From Bacillus sp. FJAT-26390 (GTDB lineage: Bacteria; Bacillota; Bacilli; Paenibacillales; Paenibacillaceae): a stretch of 64,000 nt of DNA. Below are positions 26,651-35,039 of the stretch, piece by piece (the first letter of the stretch is position 1; each line of letters opens with the position of its first letter). The stretch covers positions 738,888-802,887 of the forward strand of contig NZ_MAQX01000032.1 of NCBI RefSeq assembly GCF_001682865.1, read 5' to 3'. The notes under the pieces were generated by a model. It was not told the origin of the DNA. It searched no databases and worked only from the letters and a program-made list of their open reading frames with translations. The translations under genes were made by a program, and so were the position numbers.

Positions 26651-26740
26651 ATGATGATTTACCGATATAGGAAAGTAAAAACAAACACCGAGTATAGACT
26701 TACAAAGATGAAATATAATAATAAAAAATTCAAACGATAG
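26651..26740 (+). CDS. Possible small basic peptide, 29 residues
   Basis: A short frame, MMIYRYRKVKTNTEYRL followed by TKMKYNNKKFKR, with AGGAGG immediately upstream (four bases from the second ATG). It is strongly basic. It lies 24 bases before a small membrane-protein gene and may be co-transcribed or act as a leader peptide. No family was recognised. Confidence 0.3.
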   Translation: MMIYRYRKVKTNTEYRLTKMKYNNKKFKR

Positions 26741-26763
26741 ATAAAGAAAAGGAGGAACCTAAG

Positions 26764-27018
26764 TTGAAGATATTCAGTAGGATTATCTTATTGATTATTG
26801 GCTTGTATGTTATTTATCAAGGATACACCATCTACACATTTAGTGCTAGAAGTAATGGCAGCATGGGTATTCGTAAATTTATCTGGTTATTTATTCCTGC
26901 AACGGATTATCACTTACATACTTATGGAATTGCCTTTATTGTTATAGGTGTAATAATTACAATAACATCTGTCGCTCTATATCGAATGTCATTGAAGGGC
27001 AAAAAGACCGTACAATAG
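26764..27018 (+). CDS. Small membrane protein with two helices
   Basis: An 84-residue protein starting at TTG, eight bases after AAGGAGG. Helices lie at about residues 5-22 and 58-76, with a hydrophilic loop (ARSNGSMGIRKF) between and a basic tail. No domain was recognised. It sits in the AT-rich segment between truncated genes and the IS element, so its origin may be foreign. Confidence 0.55.
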   Translation: MKIFSRIILLIIGLYVIYQGYTIYTFSARSNGSMGIRKFIWLFIPATDYHLHTYGIAFIVIGVIITITSVALYRMSLKGKKTVQ

Positions 27019-27093
27019 AGTTAATGTATAGCTTTTAAAATTTTATCTATTCAATTAACCGCGGTAGCACATTAAAATATTCTATTGAAACAT

Positions 27094-28557
27094 TAAAGAG
27101 GAGTTGTCGTAGGATCAATTTAAATTGGACCCTTAATCAAGGACATTTCTAAAAAAGAGTGCTAGGCCACACGTAAAAGATGATTCCTGTATTGAACAGG
27201 AGTCATCTTTTTTAGTCCCCACTGATATCTGTGATGATTGTAATAATGAATATAGCGGTTAATTTCTCGTTGCAATTCTGCCAAGGTTGTGCGGCTGCGA
27301 CTCTTAACATGATCTTTCATATGGCCGTTGAAGGACTCCTGTGGGGGACGTTGTCCCAGCAGTTTCCGCGTTGTGACATCGACCAAGGCCTTTTCTCTTC
27401 AATAATTTCTGGTAGGTGGGGCACGTGTAGTGGCTCCCTTGATCGGAATGGATGAAGGCATCCTTATGGAGTTTTAAACGCCTCTGCCTCATTAATGATT
27501 CAATGGTTCTTGTAGCTAGTGGCAGATGGAGGGACTCTGAGATATTTTGGGCTAGTAGTTCTCCTGTTGATGCGTCTAAAGTAGTCGACAAATACGCCGT
27601 CTGCGATTTGCCATACGGAAGATAGGTGATATCGGTGAGCAGCGCAAGACCGGGGATTCCTTTCTTGAAGTCCCTCTTCAACACATTGGGGAGTGTGCGG
27701 TGTTCTTGTGTTGCTTTGGCCATAAGCTGATACGGTTTAGGTTTCCGATGAGGACATGCGAGGCCAAACTTCTTCATTAGCCTTTAAATACGCTTTCGGT
27801 TGTAACAGATGTCGTTTTCCGACGACATCTTAATGGATCTGGAGACCTTTTTATATCCTCTTCGATGAAAGGCTTTCTTGATGAGTGCACCTGCTTGCTC
27901 ATCTGTTAGCGCACGGTCCAGGCGTTTGTCAGCAGATTGGAGGTAGTTGTAGTAGCCAGAACGAGACACGTCAAGCAGTTGGCAGAGGTAACTTGTCATC
28001 CGCCCTAAGCCTTGTTGTACAGCTTCCTGAATAAGGTTGAAACGATCACTCGGACTTAGGCTTTTTCCTTTTGCTATTAGCCTCCTTTCGTTCCTGTCTA
28101 ACTTTTTCACGTATGCTAGTTGCGCTACTAAAAGTTTAATCTGTGCCTCCTGTTTGGCAATGATCTCATCAGGAGATAAATCCCGTTTTGAAGGGCGCAG
28201 AGCTGGTTCTTTACGCGAGTCCGCAAGTCCAATGATCCCGTCTTTTTCGTAGTCTTTCTTCCAACGATCTGCACACTGTTCGATTCGCTTCATCCCAAGG
28301 ATCTCCACTTGAAATCCACTGGTTTCAAAAATCTCTCTTGGTGTTCGTCCTAGCACGTACTGGTCAATGAACACGCGTTTGAATTCATCTGCATACGTAA
28401 TCGATTTTTCGCTGATGCGTAAGACATAAGGGTTGTTAGCTAACTGTTCCTGCTCATGTTGATTAAAGTGTTTTTTACCCATACGCTAAACCCTTTTTTC
28501 AAAGTGTCCAGTGTATGGGTACCAGTTTAATTTGACCTTTGTGACAGCTCCTCTTTA
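27094..28557 (-). mobile_element. Degraded IS3-family insertion sequence
   Basis: About 1.46 kb bounded by imperfect inverted ends. Both read TAAAGAGGAG(C/T)TGTC going inward, and similarity continues for about 70 bases (shared blocks TGGACA and AAAAAAG). A single minus-strand transposase with a complete DDE triad is interrupted by a stop and frameshifts. No clear short target duplication is visible (flanks CAT and CTT). The element is probably not self-mobile. Confidence 0.8.
27162..28482 (-). pseudogene. IS3-family transposase, disrupted
   Basis: The N-terminal part (28482 to 27784) carries helix-turn-helix motifs (SITYADEFKRVFIDQYVLG, GRTPREIF) and the segment typical of the IS3 OrfA/OrfB join. 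It ends at a TAA that probably replaced CAA, since reading resumes at once in frame with RLMKKFGLACPHRKPKP. The catalytic core shows LLTDITYLPYG (first Asp) and HSDQGSHYT (second Asp). Near 27365-27400 the correct sequence hops through three frames (GLGR; SMSQRGNCWDN; PQESFNGHMKDH with the catalytic Glu), implying two small indels. The last frame ends at 27162 (YHHRYQWGLKKMTPVQYR). Confidence 0.88.
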
Positions 28558-28573
28558 CTTTGTGAGGGGTATT

Positions 28574-28993
28574 TTATTCCGGAATTACATTATTTAGATA
28601 AACCAACCACTTACCATTTTCCTCAATTAAATTGAACTTTTGTTTCACTTCATTCATTGTTGATACATTCAGCTCGGTTAAGGCTTCAGCGTGTGTAGAA
28701 TCAACTAAAGTAACATCTAAAATTTTATAGTCGATAAGTCTGTTTTCTTCAATATCCTTAGTGTAGAAAGCGACTAACGATTCTTGATCCTTAAATGTAT
28801 TATCCTTTATATTGTCCACGACTTGTGTAGCATCCCTATTTTTAACGCCTTCCAAAAAGTTAGATAGGGCTTCAGTAGCTGGTTCATTGGACATTCCATA
28901 TAACTTGTTCCAATTGAAAGCTAATAACACAGAAGAAACCAAAACTACCAAAAGTAATATAATGATTAAAATTTTCCTATTTTTTACTATCAT
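28574..28993 (-). CDS. Membrane-anchored NTF2/DUF4878-like small protein
   Basis: A 139-residue protein with a strong N-terminal hydrophobic segment (residues 7-26, no lipobox) and an extracellular domain. The pattern LSNFLEGVKNRD, then DYKILDVTLVDSTHA, then FNLIEENGKWLV is typical of DUF4878 or lumazine-binding-like domains of the NTF2 fold. Function is unknown; such proteins are often stress or cell-envelope associated. AGGAGGT precedes the ATG. It lies back to back with the secreted protein gene at 29080. Confidence 0.65.
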   Translation of the reverse strand: MIVKNRKILIIILLLVVLVSSVLLAFNWNKLYGMSNEPATEALSNFLEGVKNRDATQVVDNIKDNTFKDQESLVAFYTKDIEENRLIDYKILDVTLVDSTHAEALTELNVSTMNEVKQKFNLIEENGKWLVYLNNVIPE

Positions 28994-29079
28994 TTTCCAC
29001 CTCCTTTATGCTATATTATCTATTGTAACATTTATCCAATTATCTAGATACTAGAAAAAAAGGAAAAGGAAGTGTGGAT

Positions 29080-29637
29080 TTGAAATCTTCTAAATTTTTT
29101 TTATCATCAGTACTTTGTTTTACGATAGTTGCAAGTTCGTTAACTGCAGTAAGTGCGGCGTCTAATCCCAATGCCTTGACTCCGGAAACCCACCCGTTGT
29201 TAGATAATCATATTGACAACAATAAAATTTCTTATGCAGCGCCACTTAATTCTTCAAAATTCGGTGCATTTGCGGTTCCTCCAGGTGAAGTATGGCTTGA
29301 TGATTTTGATTTTTATGGAGTTACTCCTAATGGTGCTGTTCAAACCGACTCTGTTAAATCAACTGGTAAAAATATTCAAGTCAATAGCCAGGCTGATGCA
29401 GCAAATTATAATCAGGCTTCTGGTGAGTACGGTATTACTCTATATAAGAAAAATTGGCTTGGAGTAGGAGTTTCTCAAGGTCAAATCAATTATCCTTTTG
29501 GTTCTAAGACGGTTTATGTTGGTACTTGGAGAGGCGTTGACACTGGAACTTTTTATCTTGGAATAAAAACAATTTCTAGTACAACTTCACAAAAAATTGA
29601 CGGTAGTGGTAAAGTTTATCAAAATGACGCAACTTAA
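29080..29637 (+). CDS. Secreted protein of unknown function
   Basis: A protein of about 185 residues with a clear signal peptide (FLSSVLCFTIVASSLTAVSA, cleavage after about residue 27). The mature part is rich in Gly, Ser, Asn and Thr with alternating strands (GEVWLDDFDFYGV, YGITLYKKNWLGVGVSQG, TVYVGTWRGVDTGTFYLG), suggesting a small beta-sandwich. No catalytic motif was recognised. I prefer TTG 29080-29082, seven bases after AAGGAAG, over GTG 29074. A strong terminator follows. It has low GC and is probably accessory. Confidence 0.6.
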   Translation: MKSSKFFLSSVLCFTIVASSLTAVSAASNPNALTPETHPLLDNHIDNNKISYAAPLNSSKFGAFAVPPGEVWLDDFDFYGVTPNGAVQTDSVKSTGKNIQVNSQADAANYNQASGEYGITLYKKNWLGVGVSQGQINYPFGSKTVYVGTWRGVDTGTFYLGIKTISSTTSQKIDGSGKVYQNDAT

Positions 29638-29974
29638 TAAAATAAAGCTACTGTAACAGCAAATCGCCATCTTCTTTTTAAACCAGAAGATGGCGATTTT
29701 AATTTCAGCTTTATTTTCTTTCATCAATAATGCAGTTTTGTGTCGTTGCACTATGTACATCTAACGAAGGAAGGAACTCCACCGCACATTATTATTCATA
29801 ATAGAATACACTCTATGAATTCAACGACTTATCATTGGCCAAGGAACTTGTTCTGAAACGACGAAATGATATTTATGAAAGGAGATAATCATAGGACCTG
29901 GCTTGTTACTTTGGGGAATTCATAAAAATTAAAGGACTTAGGTTATAAAGAAATTACTTGAACGCTGCCGATCG
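29638..29974 (+). other. AT-rich intergenic region with terminator
   Basis: The first 60 bases hold the terminator of the secreted-protein gene. Further on (about 29806-29889) a plus-strand stretch without stops reads LYEFNDLSLAKELVLKRR and then NDIYERR, which looks coding-like but has no start; it could be a gene scrap. Nothing else was recognised. Confidence 0.35.
29661..29700 (+). terminator. Terminator of the secreted-protein gene
   Basis: AAATCGCCATCTTC and GAAGATGGCGATTT pair perfectly over 14 bp around a loop of about 11 bases, followed by TTAATTT. Both strands could use it. Confidence 0.85.
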
Positions 29975-30259
29975 CTAACAAAAGGCTACCCAAGAGGGTA
30001 GCTTTATAGTTTTCTCCAACGAGCACTTCTTCCCATTGTAATGCTTTTCTATTTGTCCATCTCGGCAAAGTTTATTTAAAACTTGCCTGAAAGTCGGTCC
30101 TGCTATTCCCGGACGGAGGTCTACAATATCCGAAACTGTGAAGTCGGCCATCATATGTTTAATAACGGTTTCTACTTGACGAACCTTCCATCCACTTCCG
30201 TGGTCTAAGTTGCTGACACGTTCCTCAAAACGCTGACAAGCCTTAATCATATCCGACAA
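29975..30259 (-). pseudogene. Winged-helix fragment, possibly the C-terminus of a Fic-like protein
   Basis: The frame ends in a winged-helix-like region (VSDIVDLRPGIAGPTFRQVL, then NKLCRDGQIE). The frame is open further upstream (LFSGIEYFLSDMIKACQRFE) back to an in-frame TAA near 30311, but it contains no start with a ribosome site; only a TTG at 30257-30259 is available. The helix-plus-winged-helix layout resembles the tail of Fic/DOC-family proteins, a weak resemblance judged by eye. It is probably a 5'-truncated remnant. Confidence 0.4.
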
Positions 30260-30310
30260 AAAATACTCAATCCCAGAGAATAAATTATTCTTGGACTCAT
30301 GAATTTATAC

Positions 30311-30676
30311 TTATGAAAGGACGCCCACAGCGACCAGCACCCAGCCAATCATAAATGAAAGTCCGCCCAGCGGTGTTATTGGACCAAGAAAGCGAGCTTT
30401 TGCAACACTTAACACGTATAGGCTTCCCGAGAACAAAATAATTCCCGCTGCCAAAAACCAGCCTCCCGTAACGATGATCTGAGCATCGGGATATTGGCCC
30501 GCAAGCAGTCCGATCAAAATTAAACCTAATGCATGTGCAATGTGGTATTGCACGCCTACCTCATATACCTTCAGCTTATCCGGCGCCAATTTGCTCTTAA
30601 GCGCATGTGCGCCGAACGCACCAATCGCAACCGCCAAAACCATCAAAATACTACCGAGCATAACAAAGGTTTGCAT
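30311..30676 (-). CDS. DUF423 family membrane protein
   Basis: A 121-residue protein with four hydrophobic helices (about 4-22, 42-60, 68-90 and 98-118). The motif IGAFGAHALK near the N-terminus and VQYHIAHALGLI are hallmarks of the DUF423 (YwdK/YgdD) family. Function is unproven. The ATG follows GAGGTGAG. It is the first clearly intact core-type gene to the right of the AT-rich island. Confidence 0.88.
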   Translation of the reverse strand: MQTFVMLGSILMVLAVAIGAFGAHALKSKLAPDKLKVYEVGVQYHIAHALGLILIGLLAGQYPDAQIIVTGGWFLAAGIILFSGSLYVLSVAKARFLGPITPLGGLSFMIGWVLVAVGVLS

Positions 30677-30822
30677 ATGTATTTCTCACCTCATTTTCAA
30701 TTTGTATGTTTAGCATATCATGATTAAACAGGGTAGGGAATTATTCTCATGATCTACTCTCTTGATTTACCGATGCCATAATAGTAAGGTTGTTTGTTGG
30801 AACATCATCAGGAGGCATCTAC

Positions 30823-32100
30823 GTGAAATTCTTTCAATCTACCACCACGGAGTGGCAGGGCTGGTCCCGCAACATTCGTCTATTCTTTCTAGCTAACATG
30901 TTATATCAAATAGGAACGGGTATGTTTGCAGTACTATACAACTTATATATCCACGAGCTCGGTTACCCCGACGCCATGAGCGGAAAAATCGTAAGTATGC
31001 AATCACTCGCAACGGCACTATGCTTCATTCCGATTGGTTTGTTCGGCGATCGCGCCAGCCGCAAGCGATTGCTCGTCATTGGCGCTCTATGCAGCGGTAT
31101 CGTACTAGCTGGCCGCTCCTTATTCGAATCAGAGAGCAGTCTGCTTACGATGGCCGTTCTGACAGGCTTATTTGCTGCTATCTTTCAAGTGCTCGCGATT
31201 CCTTTCTTAGCCGAAAATATAGCTAAAGCAGACCGGCTGCGCATATTCAGCATCTATTCTGCCTTTGTGCTCGCTTCCCAGGTTGCCGGCAGCCTTGGCG
31301 GAGGCGTCATTGCCGATATTTTGCAATCCGTAGGATTTGATAAGCTGCTCTCGTTTAAAATCGTTTTGCTCGCAGGCAGCCTAGCGGCAATTGCGGCATT
31401 TCTGCCATTGCAGGCTATAAGAGAATCAACACGTGCTCAGAAGCAGGCTGACCAAGCCGTTAACAAAGACATTGCGGCAAGCCAAAGCGCGCAATCAAGC
31501 AGTGAAATCGAGTTTATTGCCAAGTTTGCCGCGATACAGCTATTAATCGGCATCGGGTCCGGACTTGTCGTTCCTTATTTAAATTTATATTTCACGAATC
31601 GATTCTCGATTTCGCTTAGCGCGATGAGCTTCTTGCTCTCATTAGGACAAGTCATGACGATCATCTCCATGCTCATTGGTCCATCGCTAGCTAATCGAGT
31701 TGGGCAAGTGAAAGCGATCGTTATTTTCCAAACCCTCTCGCTGCCGTTTCTGCTGTTAACTGGCTTCACCAATCTGCTGCTCATAGCATCTATCAGCTTT
31801 TTATTTAGGCAGGCGCTTATGAATGCCGCTAACCCGCTTCAATCTGCTATTCTCATTGACCGGGTCTCTGCCAAAAAACAAAGCCTTGCCAATTCCTGCA
31901 TGCAGACAGCCTTTATGCTTGGATGGGCTACAATGGGGCCGGTTCATTCTCATCTTATCGCTGCCTATGGTTATTATTGGGGTTACGCCATTACGTTCAG
32001 CATCACAGGAATATTGTATGTTACCGCGTCTATGCTTTTCTTTATGCTATTTCGCCAGAAGCGGTCAACTGCGCATAAAAAAGCCGCTCCATCCCTATGA
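30823..32100 (+). CDS. MFS transporter, 12 helices
   Basis: About 425 residues, two sets of six helices separated by a hydrophilic loop (about 200-225). Motif A variants occur in the first half (GLFGDRASRKRLL) and in the second (LANRVGQVK). The substrate cannot be inferred. The start is GTG 30823, seven bases after GGAGG; a TTG further upstream has no ribosome site. The last codons overlap a hairpin that also terminates the convergent sulfatase gene. A 65-bp copy of this gene end recurs near 52.4 kb. Confidence 0.85.
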   Translation: MKFFQSTTTEWQGWSRNIRLFFLANMLYQIGTGMFAVLYNLYIHELGYPDAMSGKIVSMQSLATALCFIPIGLFGDRASRKRLLVIGALCSGIVLAGRSLFESESSLLTMAVLTGLFAAIFQVLAIPFLAENIAKADRLRIFSIYSAFVLASQVAGSLGGGVIADILQSVGFDKLLSFKIVLLAGSLAAIAAFLPLQAIRESTRAQKQADQAVNKDIAASQSAQSSSEIEFIAKFAAIQLLIGIGSGLVVPYLNLYFTNRFSISLSAMSFLLSLGQVMTIISMLIGPSLANRVGQVKAIVIFQTLSLPFLLLTGFTNLLLIASISFLFRQALMNAANPLQSAILIDRVSAKKQSLANSCMQTAFMLGWATMGPVHSHLIAAYGYYWGYAITFSITGILYVTASMLFFMLFRQKRSTAHKKAAPSL

Positions 32101-32119
32101 AGCGGCCGCAAAACTTGTT
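32055..32119. repeat. 65-bp dispersed repeat, copy 1
   Basis: This stretch covers the last 15 codons of the MFS gene and the following hairpin. It matches 52381-52445 in the same orientation with 4 mismatches in 65 bases and no gap. Confidence 0.85.
32077..32106 (-). terminator. Terminator shared by the convergent MFS and sulfatase genes
   Basis: GCCGCT(C)CAT and ATGAAGCGGC form a ten-bp stem with one mismatch and a four-base loop. On the minus strand six T residues follow, ending the sulfatase transcript. The hairpin overlaps the last MFS codons. Confidence 0.75.
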
Positions 32120-32186
32120 TGATCCCATTGGTTATGAATGCAGCCTCTACCTTGGGATTATTCTTCATTTCCATGAAAAAGGCTCT

Positions 32187-33647
32187 TTATTTCTCGAATA
32201 ATAAATGATTCAGAGCCGGCTTGACTGGCCTGCCTGCAATGAGCCGGCCTTCCCTGACAAATCCCTCTTCACGCCCTTCCAGTTCATGTATGAGCACTTC
32301 TCTCCAAGCCGCTACTTCTGCTGACTGCTCCGGCTGCTCCGCCAAATTGTTCAGCTCCTGCGGGTCCTGCAGCAGATCAAAAAATTGCTCCTTGCCTGTC
32401 TGCGAATACCAAATATATTTGACCTTGCCGTCTGTTACGTATTGGTTGGACAGTTCACCGAGCGCCATTTCCCCATGCACATATGATCTCCATTCGGGCC
32501 CTTCCCCTTTGCATAACGGCAGCAGGCTCTTGCCCTCCACCGTCTTCGGAATAGGCGCACCCGCCGCTTCCAGAAGCGTCGGCATAATGTCCCTGAGCTC
32601 GATCGGCTCATCAACATGGCTGCCCGCTCTTAAACCCAGCTTCCCGCCGGGATCGCATACGATAAACGGTATTTTTGCGCTCCCCTCGTACGGAAGCCCT
32701 TTGCGGAATAGATGATGGTCTCCCATCAGCTCGCCGTGGTCGGAGGTGAACAAAATGAGCGTGTTATCCAGCACATTGTATTCCTGCAGCGCGTTCAGCA
32801 GCCTCCCGATCTGATCGTCCAGATGGGTAATAAGCGCATAATAGCCAGCCTTCGCACGGTTGTGGCGCCGCTTCGGAAGCTTGCCTGCAATGGTCGTCGG
32901 ATTGAACCTGCCTCTCTCCGCTGCGGCTTCGTCCGCCCAGTCGCCTACGGGCGAGTCCGGCATTTCAACATCCTTATACAGATCGAAGTAAGCCGCAGGA
33001 GGATCAAGCGGCGAATGCGGCCTGACGAACGAAGTCCAGAGGAAAAAAGGCTTCCCGGGATCCCTTCTCCGCAGAAAATCAATCGATTCCGATACCGTCC
33101 AGTTTGTGGGATGCAGCCCTTCATCCAGATGCCAAGCTCTTGCCACCGTAGAAGCGTTGCAATCGAGCCCGTGGTCCGTCAGATCGGCATCCGGTCCCGC
33201 CATCCGCCTCAGCCACTGCAAGTAATCGTCGCATTGATTGAAGTGCTCCCCGTAAGAAGCTGCTGCATTTCGGTTATGATGCAAATAACCGTCATGCAAT
33301 ACGATATTGTGAAATCCGCATAAGTTGCGGGTTGGATATACATGCATCTTCCCAACGCATTGCGTATGGTAATCTTCCTTTGCCAGCTCCCCCGCCAGCA
33401 TATGCTCGTACGTCCATGGGATGCCGTCTGCATAGCCGACTCTTCCGTGGGAATGCTGCCCCATTCCCGTCATAATGGCGGCTCTTGCCGGAATGCATAC
33501 CGGCGTAGCGGAATACGCGTTATTGAACAGGACGCCTCGATTTGCGAGCGCATCCAAGTTTGGCGTTTCCACAATCGGATGATTCTGAATGCTCAAGCAA
33601 TCAAAGCGCATTTGGTCTACAGTAATTAGCAGCAGATTCGGTTTCAC
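32187..33647 (-). CDS. Sulfatase (Cys-type, cytoplasmic)
   Basis: A 486-residue arylsulfatase-family enzyme. Metal-binding Asp is in LLLITVDQMRFD, the catalytic Cys to be converted to formylglycine is in CIPARAAIMTG (about residue 51), and TSDHGELMGDH supplies further metal ligands. There is no signal peptide, so the substrate must be inside the cell. The start is GTG with GAGGGGG six bases upstream. It lies 29 bases after an oxidoreductase gene and ends an operon of sugar permeases and a binding protein. It probably desulfates an imported oligosaccharide; the exact sugar is unknown. Confidence 0.92.
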   Translation of the reverse strand: MKPNLLLITVDQMRFDCLSIQNHPIVETPNLDALANRGVLFNNAYSATPVCIPARAAIMTGMGQHSHGRVGYADGIPWTYEHMLAGELAKEDYHTQCVGKMHVYPTRNLCGFHNIVLHDGYLHHNRNAAASYGEHFNQCDDYLQWLRRMAGPDADLTDHGLDCNASTVARAWHLDEGLHPTNWTVSESIDFLRRRDPGKPFFLWTSFVRPHSPLDPPAAYFDLYKDVEMPDSPVGDWADEAAAERGRFNPTTIAGKLPKRRHNRAKAGYYALITHLDDQIGRLLNALQEYNVLDNTLILFTSDHGELMGDHHLFRKGLPYEGSAKIPFIVCDPGGKLGLRAGSHVDEPIELRDIMPTLLEAAGAPIPKTVEGKSLLPLCKGEGPEWRSYVHGEMALGELSNQYVTDGKVKYIWYSQTGKEQFFDLLQDPQELNNLAEQPEQSAEVAAWREVLIHELEGREEGFVREGRLIAGRPVKPALNHLLFEK

Positions 33648-33676
33648 GGTTTACCCCCTCATGGTCTCACTTTCGC

Positions 33677-34957
33677 TCATTTGTTCACGGCTGCCGGCAT
33701 GATTTGATTTTTATATTGCGACAATTCGATTGGCTTGCCTTTATGAAGCCTGGATTCCTCCGCGGCAAAGGCCATCAAATGACTCCGCACAGATACCGTT
33801 GCAGAAGATAAGCTTTCCACATCACTCTGTCCATCATTTCGCACTTCATTTATAAAGGAGTGGACAATTCCGGCATCCCCGCCTCCATGTCCCGATTCAG
33901 ACGCTTCCAGCTTCACCACACGTTTTTCCTTCTTAACAAACTGATGAATCGTAATGGCATCATCCATCATATTCCCGCGAATATCGCCTTTTGTCCCCAT
34001 AATTTGCACGATGCGAGTGTTGTCCTCTGTAAAACCGCACATACTAAAGGTTGCTGTTGCTCCGCTGGCAAATTCCATATTGACCACCTGATGATCGACC
34101 ACGTTGTTGTCTGTCTGGTACACGCATCGACCGTAAGGACCTGTACGGAGCGCTTCCATGATTTCCTCATCCGTATCGTTATTCGTAAATTTCCGCGACC
34201 ATCCTCGTCCTTCATTCAAATAGTAGTTTACCGCATGATACTGGCACTCTTTCTCTGCCGGGCAGCCTTCTGCACAAAAGGCAGGCGCTCCTTCCGGCTT
34301 ATTTCCTTCATGAAAATGCATCAAGGACCCAAACGAGCTCACACGCTCGCAAGGCTCATCCATAATATAAGAAAGAATATCCATATCATGACAAGATTTC
34401 TGAAGAATCATCGGGCTTGATTCGTCGCTATTGCGCCAGTTCCCCCGAACAAAGCTGTGCGCCATATGCATATTGCCCACATTCTCATTTAATTGGACAG
34501 AAACGATATCACCGATGGCTCCCTGCTCAATCTCATGCTTGATCGTCTGCCAAAAAGACGTATAACGCAGCACATGGCAGATCGTCAGCAAACGTCCTTG
34601 CTTAAGTGCCTCCTGTTCCATTTCCACACACTCGCTAGGAATAGGCGACATCGGCTTTTCCAACAATACGTGATAACCAAGCTGCAGCGCTCTAATAGTA
34701 GGCTCTAAATGCATATGATCCATTGTGCATATAATAGCCGCATCGGCGTCCTTCTTCTCTGCCAAAATATGCTCCCAGGAATGATATTGCTGTTCATCTG
34801 TTAATTGATGCGCTTTAGCAATCATTTCCCGTCGCCCGCTATTCGGATCTGCTACCCCAACAATACGAAGGTCCTCTTGATGGGTAAGCGCATAAGGAGC
34901 GTAAGCGCGCATTCCCCGGTCTCCCGCTCCAATCAGAATCGCTCTAATAGGCTTCAT
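33677..34957 (-). CDS. Gfo/Idh/MocA family sugar oxidoreductase
   Basis: A 426-residue NAD(P)-dependent dehydrogenase. The Rossmann fold starts with ILIGAGDRGMRAY, EKPMSP gives the conserved EKP motif (about residue 98), and the C-terminal substrate domain follows. Around residues 225-240 is a Cys cluster, CAEGCPAEKEC, seen in some Firmicute members and possibly a metal site. The family oxidises, isomerises or deglycosylates sugar derivatives. It sits between a binding-protein gene and a sulfatase gene, so it likely acts on the desulfated sugar. AGGAGAG precedes the ATG. Confidence 0.9.
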   Translation of the reverse strand: MKPIRAILIGAGDRGMRAYAPYALTHQEDLRIVGVADPNSGRREMIAKAHQLTDEQQYHSWEHILAEKKDADAAIICTMDHMHLEPTIRALQLGYHVLLEKPMSPIPSECVEMEQEALKQGRLLTICHVLRYTSFWQTIKHEIEQGAIGDIVSVQLNENVGNMHMAHSFVRGNWRNSDESSPMILQKSCHDMDILSYIMDEPCERVSSFGSLMHFHEGNKPEGAPAFCAEGCPAEKECQYHAVNYYLNEGRGWSRKFTNNDTDEEIMEALRTGPYGRCVYQTDNNVVDHQVVNMEFASGATATFSMCGFTEDNTRIVQIMGTKGDIRGNMMDDAITIHQFVKKEKRVVKLEASESGHGGGDAGIVHSFINEVRNDGQSDVESLSSATVSVRSHLMAFAAEESRLHKGKPIELSQYKNQIMPAAVNK

Positions 34958-34985
34958 GCGAACTCTCTCCTTTTTGGTTTATTGC

Positions 34986-35025
34986 AAAAAGGGGTGGCAG
35001 CAGCATTTTATTGCATGGCACCCCT
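34986..35025 (-). terminator. Intercistronic terminator-like hairpin after the binding-protein gene
   Basis: On the minus strand AAGGGGTG and CACCCCTT pair perfectly, with a weaker inner stem, followed by a T run. It lies 15 bases past the binding-protein stop and may limit expression of the oxidoreductase and sulfatase. Confidence 0.75.
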
Positions 35026-35039
35026 TCCGCATTCACGTA

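Noticed and set aside
29806..29889. Coding-like plus-strand stretch of 27 codons
   Set aside because: No start codon, no ribosome site and too short to judge; noted only as a possible scrap.
32712..33323. Plus-strand frame of 203 codons
   Set aside because: It is antisense to the sulfatase at 32187-33647 and has an improbable composition.
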